NCBI GenBank assembly: GCA_964441765.1
Contig: CAYTVI010000073.1
Coordinates: 1 to 9,760 of the forward strand
DNA: 9,760 nucleotides
Reading direction: 5' to 3'
Source of the DNA: Sulfurospirillum sp964441765
GTDB lineage: Bacteria; Campylobacterota; Campylobacteria; Campylobacterales; Sulfurospirillaceae
Shown here: one piece after another, positions 5,658 to 9,760 of the stretch
Layout: the number at the start of each line of letters is the position of its first letter
Numbering within the stretch: the stretch's first letter is position 1
Translations under genes and position numbers: made by a program
Notes under the pieces: generated by a model
Told to the model about the DNA's origin: nothing
The model's input: the letters and a program-made list of their open reading frames with translations, nothing else
The model's database searches: none

Positions 5658-7358
5658 CTATTTTTCATTAAAAGGAGTTGATTTTTGGAAAAATTGGTTT
5701 AAAAAGCCTTTCTCGCTTCCATACAGAGCATAATGAAACTCATTAGGGTTCATCGCGATATATTCTAGATGATCTTGAGCATTTGCATCGCCTGCAAACA
5801 AGAAGAGATCATTTTTTCTCATAGGGGTATCCCACGAAGGAAGGAGTGTTACTTCTTTGTGGCGTACATGCATCAGAGGGATTAAATTGTTTTCGAGTGA
5901 GCGATTTTTTAAGGAAGTTTTTAAAAGCTTCAATGAAAGAACACCATCGTGGCGAACAATCATCGGGGCTGAAGTGTCGTCTATTTTACATGTAAATAAA
6001 AGAGGATGCAGATCAAGGGCTAAAAGCTCTTTGGTTAATGTAATAACACGCTCTTCACTAAGGGTTCTAATGTGTTTAATGAATAAATCCAAAGCAGGGT
6101 TAATAATAGCATGCACCGTTTTCGTGATGAGCACTTTTGCTGGGATAAAAACCATATCTATACGCGAATTTTGAAAAATAGAAAAATCTTCAAGTTCATT
6201 TTCACGTGCTATAGTAATGATGCTCGGGTTGAGTTTGCGAGCGGTTGCGAGAATAGATAGATTGGTGGTGTCATCATTCGTTCCTGCGATAATACCAACA
6301 CACGATTCAATGCCTAAACCTTTGAGCAAATCTCGGTCGTCGCCATCTCCGATATGAACCATCTTACGCTCAACTACGGAGAGTTGTTTGGTTTTTTCGC
6401 CGTCAATTTCAGCAAAACCTATCTCAAAGTTGTTTTGTTTTAACACTTCGTAGATGCTTTTCCCCATACGCCCATAACCGCAAACGATATACTTGCCACG
6501 TGGAAGGTTGACTAATGGATCGTAAAGATTGCACAAGCCATAAATCCAGCGTGCCAGCCTGAGTGTATGAGGCGTGTTAATAGACATATGAATTTGGTTA
6601 GCAATGATTTCAAAAGGGTTTTCAATGATTTGAACACCCAAATCGAGTAGGTTTTCTGTATGATTTTTCGTGGTCGATTTAATTGCCATTGTGATATTTG
6701 GGTTGAGAACTTTGGCTGTCAGTGCTATGCGAAGATTGAGGGCGTCGTTTTCAAAGAGGCTGACAATGGCTTTACAATAAGCAGACTTGATACCTGCCAT
6801 TTCAAGTGCTTCTGAATTATGTGCATCGGCATTTAAACAATACACCGTAGGAGTGAAATTTTCTAAGAGTAGAGCATCTCGCTTACTCTCATCTCGTTCG
6901 ATAACCACGGAGCGAAGTCCGTATTCGTTTGCTTGTTTAATGATTTCACTCGTAATGGAGTTGTAGCCTAAAATAATAATAAATCGCTCTTTGAGTAAAC
7001 TCACATTGCGGACAAATTTGGCTTTTTGAAATTCTTGTAAAAAAAGTTTATCTTGCAAAAGAGCGACAAGACTTCCAAGGCTGTAAAACCAACCCGTTAC
7101 CGTAAAAAAGACACTCATCGAAACCCAGATGCGTTGAGGATAGGTAAATGTGTAAGGTGTTTCACCAAAACCAATGGTCGTAGCGGTGTAGCTTATAAAA
7201 TAAAATGCGTCAAAAATGGTCAGTTTATAAGGATTGCCATCATTATCCACACCATCAATCAGTAAAAGACCAATGATAGAAAGCGTATACGTAAAGATAA
7301 TCACCAAAAAAGGTGTGCGCATACGCTGTAAGATAAGCCACAACGAGCTATTTTTCAA
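5658..7358 (-). CDS. two-TM potassium channel with tandem RCK (TrkA-N) domains
   Basis: 566 residues. Two membrane helices (about 16-35 and 78-101) flank a pore loop with the selectivity filter TATTIGFGE (58-66), a variant of the usual TVGYGD. Two RCK/TrkA-N domains follow: the first from about 125 (FIIILGYNSITSEII), whose nucleotide-binding glycines are degenerate, and the second from about 289 with an intact YIVCGYGRMGKSI (290-302). The C-terminal 120 residues look like a TrkA-C-type ligand domain. The layout resembles gated channels such as GsuK; it should form an inner-membrane tetramer controlling K+ flow. The start is TTG: AGGAAG (7369-7364) lies five bases before it, while the next ATG (codon 13, 7322) lacks a ribosome site. 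It begins nine bases after the DUF6394-like gene. It carries an exact palindrome copy at 5985. Confidence 0.93.
   Translation of the reverse strand: MKNSSLWLILQRMRTPFLVIIFTYTLSIIGLLLIDGVDNDGNPYKLTIFDAFYFISYTATTIGFGETPYTFTYPQRIWVSMSVFFTVTGWFYSLGSLVALLQDKLFLQEFQKAKFVRNVSLLKERFIIILGYNSITSEIIKQANEYGLRSVVIERDESKRDALLLENFTPTVYCLNADAHNSEALEMAGIKSAYCKAIVSLFENDALNLRIALTAKVLNPNITMAIKSTTKNHTENLLDLGVQIIENPFEIIANQIHMSINTPHTLRLARWIYGLCNLYDPLVNLPRGKYIVCGYGRMGKSIYEVLKQNNFEIGFAEIDGEKTKQLSVVERKMVHIGDGDDRDLLKGLGIESCVGIIAGTNDDTTNLSILATARKLNPSIITIARENELEDFSIFQNSRIDMVFIPAKVLITKTVHAIINPALDLFIKHIRTLSEERVITLTKELLALDLHPLLFTCKIDDTSAPMIVRHDGVLSLKLLKTSLKNRSLENNLIPLMHVRHKEVTLLPSWDTPMRKNDLFLFAGDANAQDHLEYIAMNPNEFHYALYGSEKGFLNQFFQKSTPFNEK
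5985..5996. repeat. TTTACATGTAAA palindrome, exact copy 2
   Basis: An exact copy inside the potassium channel gene. It falls in frame as TTT-ACA-TGT-AAA, encoding Phe-Thr-Cys-Lys (455-458), a frame and peptide different from the copies that encode Leu-His-Val. Confidence 0.85.
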
Positions 7359-7363
7359 AGGAG

Positions 7364-7369
7364 CTTCCT
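7364..7369 (-). promoter_or_regulatory. ribosome binding site deciding the TTG start of the K+ channel
   Basis: AGGAAG on the minus strand, five bases before TTG at 7358 and overlapping the TAG stop of the upstream gene. It supports the TTG over the later ATG at 7322. Confidence 0.7.
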
Positions 7370-7745
7370 AGCGCTTAGACTTGAGGGTGTCGCCAATATA
7401 AAGCATTACACTGATAATATTTGCCATTAAAGCACCTCCGCTGAGACTGATGATAATCGAAGCAATTTCTCTATCCACCGTGTACGCGTAGGTCGCAATC
7501 GTCCAAATCGTTGCAGAAGCGATGAGTTGAATATCTGCTACTAAGCTTGTGGCTAGAAGAACAGAGCCTAATTGCGTTTTATCACCAATTTTTAGTGTTG
7601 TTGCAATAATGTTCACCACTAAAGCCGCAAAAAGCTCGTATTTACTGTGAAGTTCAATATCTGTCAAATCACCATAAAAAAAGCCAAAGTTTAGTGTCAT
7701 GGCAAGAATGATAAAAAATCCTGAGATAACCTTGTCTAAATTCAT
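7368..7745 (-). CDS. small four-helix membrane protein, DUF6394-like
   Basis: 125 residues starting MNLDKVISGFFIILAM. Four hydrophobic segments can be seen at about 5-23, 34-51, 60-87 and 95-118, so it should be an integral inner-membrane protein of unknown function; I recall the pattern as the DUF6394 family of Campylobacterota, from memory only. An upstream in-frame ATG at 7787 is rejected because AAGGAA (7756-7751) stands five bases before the ATG at 7745 and the extra 14 residues would start inside the promoter. It is the first gene of a pair with the potassium channel, separated by nine bases, and the channel's ribosome site overlaps its stop. This suggests a joint function, for instance as a channel partner, but that is inference. 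Confidence 0.8.
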   Translation of the reverse strand: MNLDKVISGFFIILAMTLNFGFFYGDLTDIELHSKYELFAALVVNIIATTLKIGDKTQLGSVLLATSLVADIQLIASATIWTIATYAYTVDREIASIIISLSGGALMANIISVMLYIGDTLKSKR

Positions 7746-7778
7746 CGGTTTTCCTTTTAACAAAAGTGCATAAGGCGT

Positions 7779-7784
7779 ATTATA
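7779..7784 (-). promoter_or_regulatory. promoter -10 of the DUF6394-K+ channel operon
   Basis: TATAAT on the minus strand, with an expected start near 7772 and a leader of about 27 bases holding the AAGGAA ribosome site. The 14-bp palindrome at 7787-7800 begins two bases upstream of this box, so a bound protein would block it. Confidence 0.6.
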
Positions 7785-7786
7785 CA

Positions 7787-7800
7787 CTTTACATGTAAAG
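7787..7800. repeat. CTTTACATGTAAAG palindrome, exact copy 3, in a divergent promoter region
   Basis: The longest copy: 14 bases of perfect symmetry containing TTTACATGTAAA at 7788-7799. It lies between the -10 of the minus-strand operon (7779-7784) and that of glmM (7814-7822), over the -35 zone of the latter. The following GATT is shared with the copy at 9644. Confidence 0.85.
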
Positions 7801-7813
7801 ATTAAAAAAGTTT

Positions 7814-7822
7814 TGTTACAAT
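7814..7822 (+). promoter_or_regulatory. glmM-lspA promoter, extended -10
   Basis: TGTTACAAT reads TG-N-TACAAT, with transcription expected to start near 7829, about 30 bases before the glmM ATG. The region at -35 is covered by the palindrome at 7787-7800 instead of a TTGACA-like box. Confidence 0.55.
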
Positions 7823-7833
7823 TTGAAAAAATC

Positions 7834-7845
7834 TTTACATATAAA
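7834..7845. repeat. TTTACATGTAAA palindrome, one-mismatch copy in the glmM leader
   Basis: TTTACATATAAA, flanked by C and G like the copy at 7787, and centred 46 bases from it. As RNA, CUUUA/UAAAG can pair around CAUA just ahead of the glmM ribosome site. Confidence 0.5.
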
Positions 7846-7859
7846 GCGAGAAATAAGAC

Positions 7860-9200
7860 ATGAAACTTTTTGGAACCGATGGTGTAAGGGGAAAAGCGGG
7901 TAAGAAGCTGAGCGCTTTTATGGCGATGCGTTTGGCGATGGCCGCGGGTATTTATTTTCGTAAAAATTCCGTTACCAATAAAATTTTAGTGGGCAAAGAT
8001 ACCAGACGCAGTGGCTACATGATTGAAAATGCCATTGTCTCAGGCTTAACAGCCGTTGGATATGATGTCAGACAAATCGGTCCTATGCCTACTCCTGCGA
8101 TTGCTTTTTTAACAGAAGATATGCGTTGTGACGCAGGTATAATGATTAGTGCTTCGCACAATCCTTATTTTGATAATGGCATCAAATTTTTCGACTCATT
8201 TGGCAATAAACTTGGAGAAGAGCAAGAAGCGGAGATTGAGAAGATTTATTATGATGATGCGTTGATTGAGAAAAATCAAAAAATGGAGTTTGATATTGGT
8301 CGTTCAAAACGCGTTGATGATGTTATAGGACGCTATATTGTTCAGATTAAAAATTCATTTCCAAAGACATTGACACTCAAAGGGCTTCGTATTGTGCTGG
8401 ATACTGCCAATGGTGCCGCTTATAAAGTCGCTCCAACAATTTTTAGTGAACTAGGTGCGGATGTGATTATTATCAATAATGAACCCAATGGAAGCAATAT
8501 CAACCTTAATTGTGGGGCATTGCATCCTGAAGAACTAGGTGAAGAAGTGCGAAGGCTCAGAGCTGATGTGGGATTTGCTTTTGATGGAGACGCAGATAGA
8601 TTAGTCGTTGTGGATGAAAAAGGCAACCCCATACACGGTGATAAACTTTTAGGCAAGCTGGCAACATTTTTACAAAGTCAAAACAGACTCACAAACCAAG
8701 GTGTTTGTGTGACCGTTATGAGCAATCAAGCGTTAGAAGATTATTTGGAAAAATCCAAGATTAAAACCTACCGTTGTGATGTGGGTGATAAGAATGTTTT
8801 AGAGTGCTTATACCGCGAAAAAATCGCTTTTGGTGGTGAACAAAGTGGGCATATCATTCTCTCTGATTTTGCCAAAACAGGAGATGCGTTAGTGGCAGCT
8901 CTTGCTGTTATGAACTGTGTGCTCACAGAGAAACAAAAAGTGAGTAAACTTTTCAATGCGTTTGAGCTTTATCCGCAACTCTTACACAATATGAAAATAG
9001 ACAATAAAATCCCTCTTTCTGAGCTCAAAGGGTATCCGCAACTTGTTGAAGCATGTGAAGCTAAGAAAATTCGTGTGTTAATCCGTTATTCAGGTACAGA
9101 AAACTTATTGCGTATTTTGTTAGAAGGACAAGATGAAAAAGAACTTGAAGAGTGTATGGAAAAGGCTGTCAAATTTTTCAAAAGTGCTTTGAATGAATAA
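7860..9200 (+). CDS. glmM: phosphoglucosamine mutase
   Basis: 446 residues, full length for GlmM, which interconverts glucosamine-6-phosphate and glucosamine-1-phosphate on the way to UDP-GlcNAc for peptidoglycan and lipopolysaccharide. It begins MKLFGTDGVRG; the phosphoserine loop GIMISASHNPYFDNGIKFF (93-111) carries Ser99; the Mg2+ loop is DGDADR (242-247); GGEQSGHIIL (325-334) binds the sugar; RYSGTENLLR (409-418) is the phosphate-binding loop. All catalytic elements are present. The SASHNP loop and the GGEQSGH motif separate it from ManB-type mutases. The ribosome site is weak (GAGA). lspA overlaps its end by eight bases, making a two-gene unit. The start region has an extended -10 and two palindrome copies that may control it. 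Confidence 0.98.
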   Translation: MKLFGTDGVRGKAGKKLSAFMAMRLAMAAGIYFRKNSVTNKILVGKDTRRSGYMIENAIVSGLTAVGYDVRQIGPMPTPAIAFLTEDMRCDAGIMISASHNPYFDNGIKFFDSFGNKLGEEQEAEIEKIYYDDALIEKNQKMEFDIGRSKRVDDVIGRYIVQIKNSFPKTLTLKGLRIVLDTANGAAYKVAPTIFSELGADVIIINNEPNGSNINLNCGALHPEELGEEVRRLRADVGFAFDGDADRLVVVDEKGNPIHGDKLLGKLATFLQSQNRLTNQGVCVTVMSNQALEDYLEKSKIKTYRCDVGDKNVLECLYREKIAFGGEQSGHIILSDFAKTGDALVAALAVMNCVLTEKQKVSKLFNAFELYPQLLHNMKIDNKIPLSELKGYPQLVEACEAKKIRVLIRYSGTENLLRILLEGQDEKELEECMEKAVKFFKSALNE

Positions 9201-9642
9201 AAATACCATCGTTTTTTTAAGTGCAATGGTCGGTATTTTTGTCATAGACCAAAACCTAAAAGCCATTTTTTTAGAGGGTTTTCGTTGGTATGGTGATTAT
9301 TTTTCACTTATACTGACGTACAATAAAGGAGTTGCATTTTCACTCTTTGCTTTTTTAGAAGAGTATTTAAAATACCTTCAATTGCTTTTAATTCTCGGTG
9401 TTGGGATGTATCTTCGTTTTGAAAAGCTCTTCTTTAAAGACCATACCCTTGCTATTGGAATTGTCGCAGGAGCAGCGTTAAGCAATGTTTACGATAGATT
9501 TATTCATGGAGGTGTGGTCGATTACTTTTTTTGGCACTATGGATTTGAATTTGCCGTGTTTAATTTTGCAGATGTCATGATAAATTTTGGCGTTGTTTTA
9601 ATCTTATGGTACTCATGGAAAGGCTCAAAAAAAGCTATTTAG
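9193..9642 (+). CDS. lspA: lipoprotein signal peptidase (signal peptidase II)
   Basis: 149 residues, close to the usual size in this group. LspA is an inner-membrane aspartyl protease that cuts the signal peptide from diacylglyceryl-modified prolipoproteins. Four membrane helices are visible (about 5-22, 58-74, 84-99, 123-142). The catalytic pair should be Asp101 in ALSNVYDRFIHGGVVDYF (95-112) and Asp127 in FNFADVMIN (123-131); the early FVIDQNLKA and YNKGVAFSLF motifs also fit. The ATG at 9193 overlaps the glmM end by eight bases and no Shine-Dalgarno sequence is seen, so translation is probably coupled to glmM. A palindrome copy begins one base after its stop codon, followed by a T-run, and a tRNA gene lies 80 bases further on. 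Confidence 0.97.
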   Translation: MNKNTIVFLSAMVGIFVIDQNLKAIFLEGFRWYGDYFSLILTYNKGVAFSLFAFLEEYLKYLQLLLILGVGMYLRFEKLFFKDHTLAIGIVAGAALSNVYDRFIHGGVVDYFFWHYGFEFAVFNFADVMINFGVVLILWYSWKGSKKAI

Positions 9643-9643
9643 A

Positions 9644-9655
9644 TTTACATGTAAA
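9644..9655. repeat. TTTACATGTAAA palindrome, exact copy 4, behind lspA
   Basis: An exact copy starting one base after the lspA stop and followed by GATTTTTTC. Only four pairs can form in RNA (TTTA/TAAA around CATG), so despite the T-run it is a poor terminator. It shares the 16 bases TTTACATGTAAAGATT with the copy at 7788. Confidence 0.85.
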
Positions 9656-9675
9656 GATTTTTTCTCAAAAAAAAG

Positions 9676-9703
9676 TTGCATTTTTCATTTTTTTTGGTAT
9701 AAT
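9676..9703 (+). promoter_or_regulatory. tRNA-Val promoter
   Basis: TTGCAT (9676-9681), a 16-base spacer and TATAAT (9698-9703), with TGG directly before it as an extended -10. A6-T8-type tracts lie in and upstream of it (A8 at 9667-9674, T8 at 9688-9695), as in strong stable-RNA promoters. Transcription should start near 9710, leaving a short 5' leader for RNase P. Confidence 0.75.
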
Positions 9704-9722
9704 CTCAGCTCCCAAATGATGT

Positions 9723-9760
9723 GGTCGCGTAGCTCAGTTGGTAGAGCACTACCTTGACAT
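9723..9760 (+). tRNA. tRNA-Val (anticodon GAC), 5' part
   Basis: The acceptor strand GGTCGCG (9723-9729), TA, the D arm GCTC-AGTTGGTA-GAGC, then the anticodon stem CTACC and the seven-base loop TTGACAT, whose third to fifth bases are GAC, reading valine codons GUC and GUU. The window ends in the anticodon loop, so the 3' half, including the T arm and CCA, is not seen and pairing of the acceptor stem cannot be checked. Confidence 0.9.

Noticed and set aside
7746..7787. A 139-residue version of the DUF6394-like protein starting at 7787
   Set aside because: The extra residues would be encoded by the promoter and leader; AAGGAA five bases before the ATG at 7745 supports the shorter form.
9644..9675. 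An intrinsic terminator behind lspA made of the palindrome plus T-run
   Set aside because: The palindrome has no spacer and can form only about four A-U pairs in RNA, and the same sequence occurs inside genes where termination would be harmful.
9688..9695. T8 and A8 tracts as possible phase-variation switches
   Set aside because: They lie in the tRNA promoter region outside any reading frame and fit AT-tracts of a strong stable-RNA promoter.
1..9760. Search for CRISPR arrays, transposases, integrases, toxin-antitoxin pairs or restriction enzymes
   Set aside because: None is visible; every long frame is accounted for by housekeeping or envelope genes, and no intergenic gap exceeds about 120 bases.

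Overview
The window looks like chromosomal core sequence from a Campylobacterota bacterium, most likely close to Sulfurospirillum. I base this on an AT-rich composition of roughly 60% judged by eye, protein sequences typical of that group, extended -10 promoters (TGN-TAnAAT) without clear -35 boxes, and an rpsT-prfA pair next to glmM-lspA as I recall from Helicobacter pylori. The genus is inference from memory, not a search result. I see no prophage, insertion sequence, CRISPR array or classic defence system.

Layout: (1) 1-243, the 3' end of a small FlhB-like export-switch protein on the + strand, converging on (2) a minus-strand operon 2026-240, purM followed by a YdcF/ElyC-type membrane protein joined by a TAATG overlap. 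(3) A divergent promoter region at 2027-2113 built on a perfect inverted repeat feeds purM leftward and, rightward, the tight operon coaE-dapF-Bax-type glucosaminidase (2114-4178). (4) A minus-strand block converges on it: rpsT-prfA (5552-4175), and upstream of that DUF6394-like membrane protein plus a two-RCK potassium channel (7745-5658). (5) A second divergent promoter region at 7746-7859 separates that block from glmM-lspA (7860-9642, + strand). (6) A strong promoter and the first half of a tRNA-Val(GAC) gene close the window.

Many of the genes serve the cell envelope: DapF makes meso-diaminopimelate, GlmM makes glucosamine-1-phosphate, the Bax-type enzyme is expected to cut glycan strands, the YdcF-like protein belongs to a family linked to lipid-carrier and envelope integrity, and LspA matures lipoproteins. 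The rest is housekeeping: purine and CoA synthesis, translation termination, ribosomal protein S20, and K+ handling.

The most unusual signal is not a gene. The 12-bp palindrome TTTACATGTAAA occurs four times exactly (559, 5985, 7788, 9644) and four more times with one mismatch (814, 2242, 3221, 7834), where chance predicts about 0.002 exact copies. Copies lie in coding and intergenic DNA, in two reading frames giving different peptides, which suggests selection on the DNA itself or use as a protein-binding site.
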